The notes: generated by a model not told the origin, from the sequence alone. A stretch of 64,000 nucleotides of DNA from Paenibacillus oryzisoli (GCF_001653565.1 NZ_LYPB01000071.1:126321-190320); one strand, 5' to 3'; shown: positions 40,567 to 49,883, numbered from the stretch's first letter. Translations and numbers: made by a program.

Positions 40567-41378
40567 GAGGAAGCCTTCTGCGACGTGTTGTCCCACATGC
40601 CGTGTTATTTATTTACATCGGGTTCATTCTATTTCCACTGGGTTGGACGCTGAATTCATCCTTCAAATCGAACAAAGAAATCATTACATCCCCCTGGTCT
40701 TTGCCAGGCGAGCTCTCGCTGACGAATTATTGGAATGCTTGGACGGGCGCACATGTAGGCCATTATTTTATGAATAGTGTGATCAATTCGACGGTTTCAG
40801 CTATTGTTTCACTTTCGCTAGGGACTGCGACCGCTTACGCGTTGACTCGGATGTCTTTTCCAAAGCTAAGTCTTGTTCTGAAAAGGATTCTGATCTGGGC
40901 CTTGCTAGTGCCTGCCGCTTCCTTGCTTGTCCCTTTGTATATGCTGCTTAGGAGCTTGCATCTGTATAACACACCCTTCGCTTTGATACTGCCATATGTG
41001 ACATTGGGTTTGCCTTGGACCGTATTCATGGTAAGCAGTTTCCTGACCTCTATACCGAATGAACTGGAAGAAGCGGGTATCATGGATGGACTCTCCATTT
41101 ACGGATTGTTGTGTCGGATCATCGTGCCCATTTCAATGCCGTCCCTATTTAGTGTGTTCATGTTGAACTTTCTCACGAGTTGGAACGAATTCATCATGGC
41201 TAATGTATTTCTGACCAAAGAGAAGCTGAGGACGCTCCCTGTGAGTATGGTGGCCTTCTATGACCAATTGAATATGAACTATGGTTCGTTATGCGCGGCG
41301 ATTATGATCAGCATTATTCCGGTGGTTATCATGTATCTTCTGCTTCAGAGACGTATCATCGAAAGTATCAAAGCCTAA
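40563..41378 (+). CDS. ABC sugar permease (MalG-like)
   Basis: A 271-residue second permease with six helices; its EAA loop is ELEEAGIMDGLSIYGLLCRIIVPISMP. GGAGGAGGTG lies inside the end of the previous gene. No ATP-binding protein gene follows; in Bacillota such importers commonly share MsmX, encoded elsewhere. Confidence 0.94.
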   Translation: MRGSLLRRVVPHAVLFIYIGFILFPLGWTLNSSFKSNKEIITSPWSLPGELSLTNYWNAWTGAHVGHYFMNSVINSTVSAIVSLSLGTATAYALTRMSFPKLSLVLKRILIWALLVPAASLLVPLYMLLRSLHLYNTPFALILPYVTLGLPWTVFMVSSFLTSIPNELEEAGIMDGLSIYGLLCRIIVPISMPSLFSVFMLNFLTSWNEFIMANVFLTKEKLRTLPVSMVAFYDQLNMNYGSLCAAIMISIIPVVIMYLLLQRRIIESIKA

Positions 41379-41404
41379 TTAATCTCCCAAGGAGCGTGCG
41401 CTAC

Positions 41405-43036
41405 ATGTCATCAGCAGGAAACTCGAATAACAAGCCACTCACGTTACGTCAAAAGGTAGGACAACTATTCGCTTGTGGGTTTGATGCCTTGGAACCGAAT
41501 CCTCATATTACGCGATTAATCGAGGAGTACGGCATTGGCGGTGTTATTTATTTCCGTCGTAACGTGAAGGACGCCCATCAGCTTGCTCAGCTGTCTGCCG
41601 ATTTGCAAGCTATTTCGTTAAGAAGCGGTGGGCAACCGCTGTTTATCTCTGTAGATCAAGAAGGCGGAATGGTTTCACGCGTGGAAAAAGTGGCGACATT
41701 GCTGCCGGGGAATATGGCGCTGGGTGCTGCCTTTGCACCATCTGGCGTCTATGCCAGCGCGAAAGTGATGGGCAAAGAGCTTCGTCAAATGGGCGTGAAC
41801 ATGAACTTAGCCCCTTGCTTAGATATTAACAACAACCCGCTTAATCCGGTTATTGGGGTCCGTTCTTATGGTGAAACAGCTGCGATTGTCTCTGATATGG
41901 GTACTCATGCGGTCAAAGGCCTGCAAGATATGGGCGTAATCGCGACTGTGAAACATTTCCCTGGTCATGGGGATACCACAGCGGATTCGCACCATGATTT
42001 ACCTGTGGTTCCGCATAGCATGGAGCGATTGATGGAACTGGAGCTGGCTCCGTTCATCACAGCGATTGAAGGCGGCGTTGATGCGATTATGTCTGCACAT
42101 GTGGTCTTCGAAACCTTAGAAGACAGCAGTGTACCCTCGACGCTATCCCATAAAATATTGACGGAATTGCTGCGCGGTCAGTTAGGTTTCAAGGGGCTGA
42201 TTGTAACGGATTGCTTAGAGATGAAGGCGATCTCCGAAGGGGTTGGCGTAGCGGAAGGGGCAGTTCGTGCACTGGAAGCTGGCGCGGATATTTTGCTAGT
42301 CAGCCATGAGTTGGAGCGTCAAGTCGCAGCGATGGAAGCTGTCGTTGCCGCGGTGGAAAGTGGGCGTGTATCGGAAGCGCGCATTGATGAGTCTCTACTG
42401 CGCATTATGACGTATAAATACAAGCGTGATATTCGTTTTGAAACACTAACGCAAGTTCCGGATGGGCCGATCTCGACACCTGAGCATCAGGCGCTAGCGA
42501 AAGAACTGAGTCGCAAAAGCATCACGAAGGTCAAGGACGAAGTCGATAAGAACCTCCAAATGAATGATAAAACGCTGGTGATCTGGACCGAAGTCCAATC
42601 AGGGACGGAAATCGATGAGGTTGTTGATCGAGAGGGAACGCTGGGGGGCGTATTGATTGAGATGACTGGGCAGCCAGTCCGTGAAGTTTACATAGGGCTA
42701 CAACCAAGCTATGAGGATATTGCAGAGATGATCAAGGTTTGTGGAACCGCAGAGCAAGTCGTTATCGTCACCTACAATGCGACCTTCTCCATGGGTCAAA
42801 CTGCGTTGGTCAAAGCGTTGGCTAAATTGGATGGACTGCATCTGATTGTAGCTGCTGGACGTAATCCGTATGATTTGCTCCAGTTCCCTGAAGTGAAAAC
42901 GTATTATGCTTGTTATGAGAATCGCCCTCTGGCGATGGTTTCACTAGCCAATGTATTGCTTGGTCGTGAAGCAGCTGTCGGGCGGTTGCCTGTGACGCTT
43001 TCCGAGCAATATCCGATAGGTTGGAGACAGGACTAG
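41405..43036 (+). CDS. nagZ: Beta-N-acetylhexosaminidase, GH3 (NagZ type)
   Basis: A 543-residue glycoside hydrolase family 3 enzyme without a signal peptide. KHFPGHGDT (residues 183-191) followed by DSHHDLP carries the His-Asp acid/base dyad typical of NagZ; the nucleophile aspartate is in LIVTDCLEMKAI. NagZ-type enzymes release N-acetylglucosamine from muropeptides or chito-oligosaccharides. Last gene of the transporter operon, suggesting that imported saccharide contains GlcNAc. The start at 41405 follows AAGGAG; a longer frame from 41291 overlaps the permease and lacks a site. Confidence 0.9.
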   Translation: MSSAGNSNNKPLTLRQKVGQLFACGFDALEPNPHITRLIEEYGIGGVIYFRRNVKDAHQLAQLSADLQAISLRSGGQPLFISVDQEGGMVSRVEKVATLLPGNMALGAAFAPSGVYASAKVMGKELRQMGVNMNLAPCLDINNNPLNPVIGVRSYGETAAIVSDMGTHAVKGLQDMGVIATVKHFPGHGDTTADSHHDLPVVPHSMERLMELELAPFITAIEGGVDAIMSAHVVFETLEDSSVPSTLSHKILTELLRGQLGFKGLIVTDCLEMKAISEGVGVAEGAVRALEAGADILLVSHELERQVAAMEAVVAAVESGRVSEARIDESLLRIMTYKYKRDIRFETLTQVPDGPISTPEHQALAKELSRKSITKVKDEVDKNLQMNDKTLVIWTEVQSGTEIDEVVDREGTLGGVLIEMTGQPVREVYIGLQPSYEDIAEMIKVCGTAEQVVIVTYNATFSMGQTALVKALAKLDGLHLIVAAGRNPYDLLQFPEVKTYYACYENRPLAMVSLANVLLGREAAVGRLPVTLSEQYPIGWRQD

Positions 43037-43193
43037 GCGAAATTAACTATACAGAATTTATCACTAGCAACTTGTATCATCTCCTAGTAAAATCAGAAAG
43101 GCTTGTGAAACTTTTCGTTTCCTATTACGTAGGAACAATGCGCACATTTCACGCATTTCACCAGCGATCTAATTCAAAGGGGTGTTTTTTCAA

Positions 43194-44453
43194 ATGAGTC
43201 AAGCAAGTGCTCAATCTGAGCCAACGATGCGATCCTTTTTTAGCAATCGATTCGTTCAGACGATTATGCTTTCAGGCATTTTGCTTCAAATCGGTATCTG
43301 GATACGTAACTTTGCGATTCTGCTCTATGTGACGGACATGACGAATAATGATCCATACTCACTTTCCTTAATCTCCGTAGCGGAGTTTGCGCCGATATTT
43401 ATCTTCTCCTTTATTGGCGGGGCATTCGCCGATCGTTGGAGGCCGAAGCTGACGATGGTGTGGTGTGATTTACTAAGCGCGGCGTCCGTCTTTGTTATCT
43501 TGATCACCTTGTATATGGGGTCATGGAAAGCGATCTTCTTTGCTACGCTGGTATCTTCAATTCTCTCGCAATTCTCCCAACCTTCCAACATGAAGCTCTT
43601 CAAGGTACATGTCCCTGCATCGCAAATGCAATTAGGCATGTCAATGTTTCAATCGATGATGGCGATTTTCATGATTTTGGGACCCATGCTAGGCTCCTTC
43701 ATTTATTATCGTTTCGGGATCGAAACAGCCGTAGCGATCATGGGAGCATGTTTCTTGTTATCAGCTCTAGTTCTTACGTTCTTGCCTAAGGATCTTAAGG
43801 AAGATTCCTCAGAGCCGCGCACTACGCATATCTTCACGGAAATGGGTCAAGGCTTCCGTTATGTATTGAGAAACCGTATGTTAGTTATTCTAGGTGGTTG
43901 TTTTGCCGTTGCGGGTCTAGCGATTGGTTTGATCAGTCCACTAGGTATTTTTCTAGTTACCGAACACTTGGGACTAGAGAAGTCGAACTTGCAGTGGTTC
44001 ATGGTGGCGAACGGGGCTGCGATGATCATAGGCGGAGGCGTAACGATGGCTTTTGCTAAGAAAATATCCCCGCAAGCAATGCTCGCGGTCGGCATGGCGG
44101 TTAGCGCAGTTACGTTTGCCATGATCGGTATGACACATTTGGTGTGGTTGGCACTTCTGATGCAGTTTATCTCAGGACTTGTGATGCCAGCTATCCAGAT
44201 CGGAATTAGTACATTGATTCTAGGGAATACCGAAGAATCTTTCGTTGGGCGCGTGAATGGTATTCTAACGCCGCTCTTTATGGGATCCATGGTCATTACG
44301 ATGAGTCTGGCGGGTTCGATTAAAGCGTCATTCTCCCTTGAATCCATCTATATAACGTCAGCGTTACTGTTTGTTATCGGTGTCTTGATTATGGTGCCGT
44401 CTTTGAAAATGAAGTCCGCCCCAATTCCACAGCCGAGCAGTGAACTGAAATAA
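43194..44453 (+). CDS. MFS transporter
   Basis: A 419-residue major facilitator protein with about 12 hydrophobic segments; GGAFADRWRPKLTMVWCD is the loop 2-3 motif. It resembles the MFS_3/EntS-type exporters. Substrate unknown. Preferred start ATG at 43194 after AAAGGGG; GTG at 43182 is possible. A bidirectional terminator separates it from the convergent DeoR gene. Confidence 0.9.
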   Translation: MSQASAQSEPTMRSFFSNRFVQTIMLSGILLQIGIWIRNFAILLYVTDMTNNDPYSLSLISVAEFAPIFIFSFIGGAFADRWRPKLTMVWCDLLSAASVFVILITLYMGSWKAIFFATLVSSILSQFSQPSNMKLFKVHVPASQMQLGMSMFQSMMAIFMILGPMLGSFIYYRFGIETAVAIMGACFLLSALVLTFLPKDLKEDSSEPRTTHIFTEMGQGFRYVLRNRMLVILGGCFAVAGLAIGLISPLGIFLVTEHLGLEKSNLQWFMVANGAAMIIGGGVTMAFAKKISPQAMLAVGMAVSAVTFAMIGMTHLVWLALLMQFISGLVMPAIQIGISTLILGNTEESFVGRVNGILTPLFMGSMVITMSLAGSIKASFSLESIYITSALLFVIGVLIMVPSLKMKSAPIPQPSSELK

Positions 44454-44458
44454 TAGGC

Positions 44459-44506
44459 AAAAAAGCGATATCCCTAGGCCTGGTGGCCAGTGATATCGCT
44501 TTTTCA
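44459..44506. terminator. Bidirectional terminator, MFS / DeoR
   Basis: AAAAAGCGATATC pairs with GATATCGCTTTTT; the inner part CTAGGCC/GGCCAG also pairs. T runs occur on both strands. Confidence 0.92.
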
Positions 44507-44508
44507 AT

Positions 44509-45264
44509 TTAAAGAAATGGCGTTCCCGACTCCTTAAAAGCCAGCTTCATTTCATGTGTAATGGAGGAGTCGCTTATGATGCCGACGGCTTCCTGTACCT
44601 CGCCAATCACAAACAAGGAGCTCCGGCTGAACTTGGAATGATCGGCCACAAGATACGTTTCCATGGATTGCCTCATCATTCGGCGATTCGTCTCGGCTTC
44701 AAGCTCGTTGTAGATCATTATGCCGCGGGAGAGGGAAATCCCATCGCACCCCAAGAACGTTTTGCGGATACTAAGATTCTCAAGTGTCGCATTGGCCAGT
44801 GGGCCAGATAGTTCGAAGGTTTGTGTGCGAATCACACCACCCGTAAGAATCAGCTGCAACCCAGGCGTACCGATGAGCTCATAGGCAATATTCACGGCAT
44901 TCGTAATGACGGTCAAATTTTTGAATTGGTTTAATTTTTTGGCGATGAAGGTCGTTGTCGTACCACCTGTCAGCCCAATAATATCGCCATCTTCGATGTA
45001 ACGAAGGGCTTTGTCCGCGATTTCTTTCTTTTCATCTGTGTAAAGGTCCATTTTATTAAAGAAGGGGACTTCCACTTTCAAGCTTTCAAGTACGGCCCCG
45101 CCGAAGGTGCGGATGCAACGTTTCTCTCCTTCGAGAATTTCTAGATCTCGTCGTGCTGTTGCTTCAGAGACATTGAATTGCTTCACAATATCTGTCAAAG
45201 CAATGGAGCCTTTATCTTTAATCGCAAGCATAATGGCATCTCGGCGAACATCGGTCTTTCCCAT
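44509..45264 (-). CDS. DeoR/GlpR family transcriptional regulator
   Basis: A 251-residue regulator. The N-terminal HTH (MLAIKDKGSIALTDIVKQFNVSEATARRDLEIL) is followed by the DeoR C-terminal sensor domain (IGLTGGTTTTFIAKKL, LTGGVIRTQTFELSG, VADHSKF) that binds a phosphorylated sugar. AGGGGGT lies upstream of the ATG. Its target is not obvious: the genes either side are an MFS transporter and a secreted protein. Confidence 0.92.
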   Translation of the reverse strand: MGKTDVRRDAIMLAIKDKGSIALTDIVKQFNVSEATARRDLEILEGEKRCIRTFGGAVLESLKVEVPFFNKMDLYTDEKKEIADKALRYIEDGDIIGLTGGTTTTFIAKKLNQFKNLTVITNAVNIAYELIGTPGLQLILTGGVIRTQTFELSGPLANATLENLSIRKTFLGCDGISLSRGIMIYNELEAETNRRMMRQSMETYLVADHSKFSRSSLFVIGEVQEAVGIISDSSITHEMKLAFKESGTPFL

Positions 45265-45519
45265 GGTGTACCCCCTAAAAGCTCCCGATCTGGGAAGCTT
45301 GCTACTTCCTTTTATTTTATCATGGTCAATGATGCTCGTCCATCTGGGGATGCTTATATCGACCGTTTTTGTGATTATTTTTGCTTGAAGTGTGCAATTC
45401 TAAAAAAAATCTTGAAGGGGGTCAAACCGAACTCATTCTAGGCTCGTTACCTTAAGAGGAAAAGCATTCCAAACAGAAATGGTATTGCTTCATCCCATCT
45501 AAGGAGGCGTATAGCCAGA

Positions 45520-47199
45520 ATGAGAAAATTAAAAGTAGCCGTACTTTCAGTTATTGTGCTCTTAGGCGTTGTCTTGGGTTTGACAGCTTTGACAGCCTTT
45601 GCAGCAGAGCAAGTGCAGGTCAAATCGGAAACCGATATTGCCGGTGATCTTGGTATTCTCCAAGGTGAGGGAAGCGGGCTCACGCCTGAATATTTGGGGA
45701 AATCGACAACGAGATATCAAGCAGCCATTATGTATCTTCGTCTAAAAGGGTTGGAAGCTGAGGCACTAGCGTATCGTGGAACGGATAATTTCATAGATGC
45801 GAGCCTTGTGTACAAGGAAGGGCAGTCCGTACTTGCTTATTTGAAAGCGCATCCTGAGCTCGGTTGGCAAGGAACAGGCGGCGATCTGTTTGATCCGGCA
45901 GCTGGTATTACCGCTGGCGCATATTACAAGGTTTTGCTGGAGGCTTTAGGGTACAAGCAAGGTGTGGATTTCGAGTTTGCTCAAGCGATTGATTTTGCAG
46001 GGCAGAAGGGCTTATCCAGAATCGCAAGCGTTCAGCATGTCGTAAACATGAACATTGCGACGGCAACGATCGAAGGCTTGCAGGCCAAGTTGAAGGGCGG
46101 GGGCAAAACGTTAGCCACCTTTTTATCAGAAAAAGGGATCATTGCTGTGGATAAGCTGAACGTGCTGACTTATGCATCCCTGCAATTGAAGCAAAATGAG
46201 GCACTAGGGAACTACCTGAGTGATTCCAAAGGCATGACGCTTTATTATTTCACGAAGGATGCTGCAGATGTGAATTCTTGCGTGGATGCTTGTTTGGCCA
46301 AATGGCCGATTTATTATAGTGATACATTAATCGTGCCTGCGGGATTTAACTCGGCTGATTTTAGCGCATTCGTACGTGCGGACGGCAAGAAGCAGTTGAC
46401 TTACAAAGGTTGGCCGTTATACTATTTCGCAGGTGATAAGGCGGCGGGCGATGCGTTAGGTGATGGGGTAGGGAAGATTTGGTATGTCATTAAGCCTTCG
46501 GCGGGAATCGCTTTGGGGACCAAGGCGGATCTTGGCAACTTTTTGACGGATACGAATGGCCTGACGCTGTATTATTATGATAAAGACACGAAGGGCGTAA
46601 GCAACTGTGCTGGAAAATGTTTGGAAAAATGGCCGTTGTTCTATGCGGATCATGTGGCTGCACCAACGGGAGTGAATTCGGCTGATTTCAGGACAATCGT
46701 GCGTGCTGACGGGAAGAAACAAACGACGTATAAAGGCTTCCCTTTGTATTATTGGGTAGATGATAAGAAGATGGGCGATACGTTGGGACAAAATGTAGGT
46801 AATGTCTGGTTCGTGGTGGATCCCGTGAAATTCAGCGGTACGAAGGCGGTTAACAGTTCGGTGAAAACGAGCAAATCCGATGAACTCGGCACGTATCTCG
46901 TTGATAGTAACGGTATGGCGCTCTATCTATTCACGAAGGATAAAGGGGATGTCAATTCATGTGTGGGGCAATGTTTGGTCAATTGGCCGATCTACTATGA
47001 TGAGCCTCTAACCGTGTCGAGCGATTTGAATGCGGATGATTTTGGCGTGTTTACGCGTAGCGATGGCAAGATGCAGAATACGTACAAAGGCTGGCCGTTG
47101 TACTACTGGATTAAGGATGCGAACCCTGGCGAGACGACGGGGCAAAATGTTGGGAAAGTATGGTTCGTCCTAAATCCAGTTCAAACGGAAAGCAGATAA
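45520..47199 (+). CDS. Secreted protein with three Yx(F/W/Y)xxD (COG4315) repeats
   Basis: A 559-residue exported protein. The signal peptide (1-28) ends in AFA. Residues 30-220 look like degenerate S-layer-homology-type helical repeats, possibly for wall attachment (weak). Three COG4315-type units follow at about 226-325, 335-435 and 448-555; each has the conserved motif (LYYFTKD, LYYYDKD, LYLFTKD), a C-x3-C followed by a WP (SCVDACLAKWP and variants) and FSAFVRADGKKQLTYKGWPLYY-like text. No lipobox. Function of COG4315 is unknown. AAGGAGGCG precedes the ATG. Followed by an ECF sigma / anti-sigma pair. Confidence 0.82.
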   Translation: MRKLKVAVLSVIVLLGVVLGLTALTAFAAEQVQVKSETDIAGDLGILQGEGSGLTPEYLGKSTTRYQAAIMYLRLKGLEAEALAYRGTDNFIDASLVYKEGQSVLAYLKAHPELGWQGTGGDLFDPAAGITAGAYYKVLLEALGYKQGVDFEFAQAIDFAGQKGLSRIASVQHVVNMNIATATIEGLQAKLKGGGKTLATFLSEKGIIAVDKLNVLTYASLQLKQNEALGNYLSDSKGMTLYYFTKDAADVNSCVDACLAKWPIYYSDTLIVPAGFNSADFSAFVRADGKKQLTYKGWPLYYFAGDKAAGDALGDGVGKIWYVIKPSAGIALGTKADLGNFLTDTNGLTLYYYDKDTKGVSNCAGKCLEKWPLFYADHVAAPTGVNSADFRTIVRADGKKQTTYKGFPLYYWVDDKKMGDTLGQNVGNVWFVVDPVKFSGTKAVNSSVKTSKSDELGTYLVDSNGMALYLFTKDKGDVNSCVGQCLVNWPIYYDEPLTVSSDLNADDFGVFTRSDGKMQNTYKGWPLYYWIKDANPGETTGQNVGKVWFVLNPVQTESR

Positions 47200-47231
47200 G
47201 TGAAGAATTGAAGATGTGTGAAATAAAACTG

Positions 47232-47272
47232 CACTTCAACCGACTGCTTAGGCAGAAAGGTTGAAGTGTTTT
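47232..47272 (+). terminator. Terminator of the COG4315-repeat gene
   Basis: CACTTCAACC (47232-47241) pairs with GGTTGAAGTG (47259-47268), then TTTTG. Confidence 0.88.
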
Positions 47273-47348
47273 GTCCATTGTAGCGCCAAATATGATATGG
47301 TTGGTAGAGTGAATTTGTCTTCTATTTCGACTCGGGGAGTGCCACGTT

Positions 47349-47915
47349 ATGCGAAATCGAACAGATGGGGAGCTCATGAAGCTGGTTATGGTCAAAGAGC
47401 ATCCTGCCTTAGAAGAGCTCTACGATCGTTATGCCAAGCTCGTGTATTCGTTTGCCATGAAATCTATGAAGAATGAGCAGGAAGCCAGGGAAATCGTGCA
47501 ATTGGTATTTATGCGACTCTGGACAACCGAAACAGGCTATGATGCCAGTAAAGGCGGATTCGTCAACTGGATGATTACAGTCACCCGTAATATTACGATT
47601 GATTATGTCCGCAAGAATCGTAAACAGAACCAAATTGTTCGATTTGAGCCTAGAGAGTGGGAGCAATCGCTCGTATCCGGAGAACCCGATCCAGAGTCGG
47701 TTGTGTCCAGCAAATGGGTCGTCGAGCAGATACAAGAAGCTTATGTGCACTTATCTACGAATCAAATTGAATTGATAGAGATGATGTATTGGGAAGGCTA
47801 CTCGCTAAGCGAAATTGCTTCAAAGAAGAATGAACCGGTAGGAACTGTGAAAAGCAGGCTTCATCAATGTTTAAAAATACTTCGCAAACATCTGACAGCA
47901 GTGAGGGGGGGATGA
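47349..47915 (+). CDS. ECF RNA polymerase sigma factor
   Basis: A 188-residue sigma-70 family factor. Region 2 at about residues 20-90 (YDRYAKLVYSFAMKSMKNEQEAREIVQLVFMRLW), region 4 at about 125-180 (LSTNQIELIEMMYWEGYSLSEIASKKNEPVGTVKSRLHQCLKIL). The adjacent anti-sigma factor, 3 bp downstream, presumably holds it inactive. Its regulon is unknown; an AAACC-16-CGTT-like pair before 45520 is only suggestive. Confidence 0.93.
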   Translation: MRNRTDGELMKLVMVKEHPALEELYDRYAKLVYSFAMKSMKNEQEAREIVQLVFMRLWTTETGYDASKGGFVNWMITVTRNITIDYVRKNRKQNQIVRFEPREWEQSLVSGEPDPESVVSSKWVVEQIQEAYVHLSTNQIELIEMMYWEGYSLSEIASKKNEPVGTVKSRLHQCLKILRKHLTAVRGG

Positions 47916-47918
47916 CAC

Positions 47919-48770
47919 ATGAAAGAGCAGCAACCTGTTGATTGCAGCTATCTGATCAATTATTTAACAGGCGAATGTACCGAATGGGAGCGTGCGGCTT
48001 TCGAACGGCATCTGCGCACTTGTGTCTCTTGCAGTGAAGAACTGCCTGATCTACAGGCGGTCTGGCAATCACTCCCTTACCAAATGGAAGAAGTGGAAGT
48101 TCCGCTGGATTTGAAGGAGCAAGTGATGGAGGCCATTCGTCGAGAGCCAATCCACGAAGAGGAGATTGGTATTGAACGGATTCGTAAAGAGGAGATTGCT
48201 AAAGAAGAGAATCATAAAAACAAAATCCCAAAAGTAGAATTCCAAAAAGAAAAATTAAAAAAAGAAAAATTCGAAAAAGTAGAGACACGGACAAATGCAA
48301 CTCCTAAGCGGCGTTCCTTTGTATGGTTGTATGGTGCGACTGCCGTAGTGTTGCTTGGTATCGTTGTAGGTGCTGTATGGAACTCTGATGTTTTTCATAC
48401 CAAGGAAACAGGAAGTGAAGTGAGTGAACCTTCCAAGGTTGTTAATACCTTCACTTTGAAATCAGCAGATACGTCCATGCCAGCAGCCTCGGGAACAGCC
48501 TGGGTCGTGCAGTACGGCGATGTTCATAAAGTTGTCGTGAACTTGTCGGGACTGAATGAAACGAGTGGCGATTGGACCTATCAAGTATGGTTGAATCACA
48601 ATGGGAAAAAGTACAACTGCGGAACACTGCGCGTGGATGACAAAGGGGTAGGCGTACTGTCTTATGATGTGCATGCCAAAAGTCTGAATATCGATTCCAT
48701 CGGTGTAACGTTGGAACCGGATCCTAATGGCAGCCAACCGCGAGGGAAGAAAGTGTTGGGGTCGGTTTAA
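47919..48770 (+). CDS. Membrane anti-sigma factor (zinc-finger / RskA type)
   Basis: A 283-residue single-pass protein. The N-terminus has a ZAS-like zinc motif H31-x3-C35-x2-C38. Between about residues 80 and 130 is a highly charged Lys/Glu stretch with imperfect repeats. One transmembrane helix (about 138-157, WLYGATAVVLLGIVVGAVW) leads to an extracytoplasmic RskA-like domain (TAWVVQYGDVHKVVVNLSGL, DWTYQVWLNHNGK). Translationally linked to the sigma gene. A terminator follows. Confidence 0.88.
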   Translation: MKEQQPVDCSYLINYLTGECTEWERAAFERHLRTCVSCSEELPDLQAVWQSLPYQMEEVEVPLDLKEQVMEAIRREPIHEEEIGIERIRKEEIAKEENHKNKIPKVEFQKEKLKKEKFEKVETRTNATPKRRSFVWLYGATAVVLLGIVVGAVWNSDVFHTKETGSEVSEPSKVVNTFTLKSADTSMPAASGTAWVVQYGDVHKVVVNLSGLNETSGDWTYQVWLNHNGKKYNCGTLRVDDKGVGVLSYDVHAKSLNIDSIGVTLEPDPNGSQPRGKKVLGSV

Positions 48771-48780
48771 GCAGTGAAGA

Positions 48781-48825
48781 AAAGCGGGCATTCCTCTAGG
48801 TTCAAGAGAGGATGCCCGCTTTTTG
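48781..48825 (+). terminator. Terminator of the sigma / anti-sigma operon
   Basis: AAAGCGGGCAT and ATGCCCGCTTT pair with inner CCTCT/AGAGG, followed by TTTTT. Confidence 0.92.
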
Positions 48826-48887
48826 GTGGGCTGAGTGGCAGCGTATCGCGCTACGGGTGAAATTATGTCCCCAAAGGACGGTAGTGT

Positions 48888-49085
48888 CGTCGAATAACTG
48901 GATTTTCTACAGCTAATTCAAGTTAAATCCCGTGATTTCGTGAAATAACTGGATTTCCTCCCGTTATTTATGACTAGAATCGGCCATCGGGTAATTCTGG
49001 GCAAAAATAGATGCAGAAAATCCATCTAAACTCCCATTAAGCTAGTTTTCCTCGAAAATAGATGTAGGAAATCCAGTTAATCTCC
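48888..49085. repeat. Four copies of a TAACTGGATTTTCTACAG-type element in both orientations
   Basis: Two forward copies near 48894 (TAACTGGATTTTCTACAG) and 48946 (TAACTGGATTTCCTCC), and two inverted copies near 49008 (ATAGATGCAGAAAATCCATC) and 49058 (ATAGATGTAGGAAATCCAG). Spaced about 50-60 bp. The rest of the gap 48830-49106 shows no gene. Confidence 0.75.
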
Positions 49086-49106
49086 AAGAGCTAACTAGTC
49101 CATGAC

Positions 49107-49736
49107 TTATTTCATGGCTGCCAGCCAAACCGCTAAGGCTTCGACTTCGTCGGCTTTCAAGCTGTCTTTGAAAGGGGGCATCTCGACCTTACCGTTCATA
49201 ATTTGCGCGGTAATTTGTTCTTTCGTTCTACGCGCACCGACCTTCGTCAGATTCGGTCCGTAATCCCCTTTGAGGCCAGCGCCGTGGCAGGATAGGCAGT
49301 TGCTTTTGTACAGCTGCTGGGCTTGCTCGCTGGAGTCAGCCGCACTTACCGTTGCCTGCGGCTTGGCTGTAGGCGCTGGTGAAGGTGTTGCCACTGGAGC
49401 AGGCGTAGGAGCAGGTGTCGCGACTACCGGTGTTGCTGTAGCAACTGGCGCAGGCGTTGCAGCTGTCACTGTAGCTTGAGGCTTTGGCGCTTCGGCGGCT
49501 GAAGGCGCAGGGCTTACCGACGCCGTCGGTGCAACTGTTGCGGCAGTTGTTGCGGTCGCCACTGGAGTCGGCGTAGCTGGAGCTACTGTCGCTGCAGGAG
49601 CTGGCGTTGGTGAACTTGCGACACTTACAGCGGTAGGGGATGGTGAGCTGACGACGGGTTGGGCTTCTTGTTTGCTGCATCCTGTAGCAGCGAGAATGAC
49701 GATCACGAAGATGCTTGCATACATCCATTTGTTCAT
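49107..49736 (-). CDS. Lipoprotein cytochrome c with Pro/Ala/Thr linker
   Basis: A 209-residue membrane-anchored c-type cytochrome. The signal peptide ends in the lipobox ATGC (C20); residues 22-135 are a low-complexity Pro/Ala/Thr/Val tether; the C-terminal domain of about 70 residues has CxxCH in SNCLSCHGAGL and an axial methionine candidate in VEMPPFKD. Cytochrome c551/CccB-like electron carrier on the outer membrane face. The start at 49736 follows AAGGAG by 8 nt. Confidence 0.9.
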   Translation of the reverse strand: MNKWMYASIFVIVILAATGCSKQEAQPVVSSPSPTAVSVASSPTPAPAATVAPATPTPVATATTAATVAPTASVSPAPSAAEAPKPQATVTAATPAPVATATPVVATPAPTPAPVATPSPAPTAKPQATVSAADSSEQAQQLYKSNCLSCHGAGLKGDYGPNLTKVGARRTKEQITAQIMNGKVEMPPFKDSLKADEVEALAVWLAAMK

Positions 49737-49835
49737 TGCGTCCACTCCTTCATAGGTACTCTAATAAAGGTAACGAGGGAGAGGAGAAATCGGTTTTAAT
49801 TGTGGGAAAAAGTACGAAGAAATAGGAGTGAAACC

Positions 49836-49863
49836 CAAAAAAATGCCGCAATAATCTGCGGCA
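49836..49863 (-). terminator. Terminator of the 43-residue gene
   Basis: On the minus strand TGCCGCA pairs with TGCGGCA, followed by seven Ts. Confidence 0.88.
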
Positions 49864-49883
49864 CTCCTGATCACGTCAAGCAG

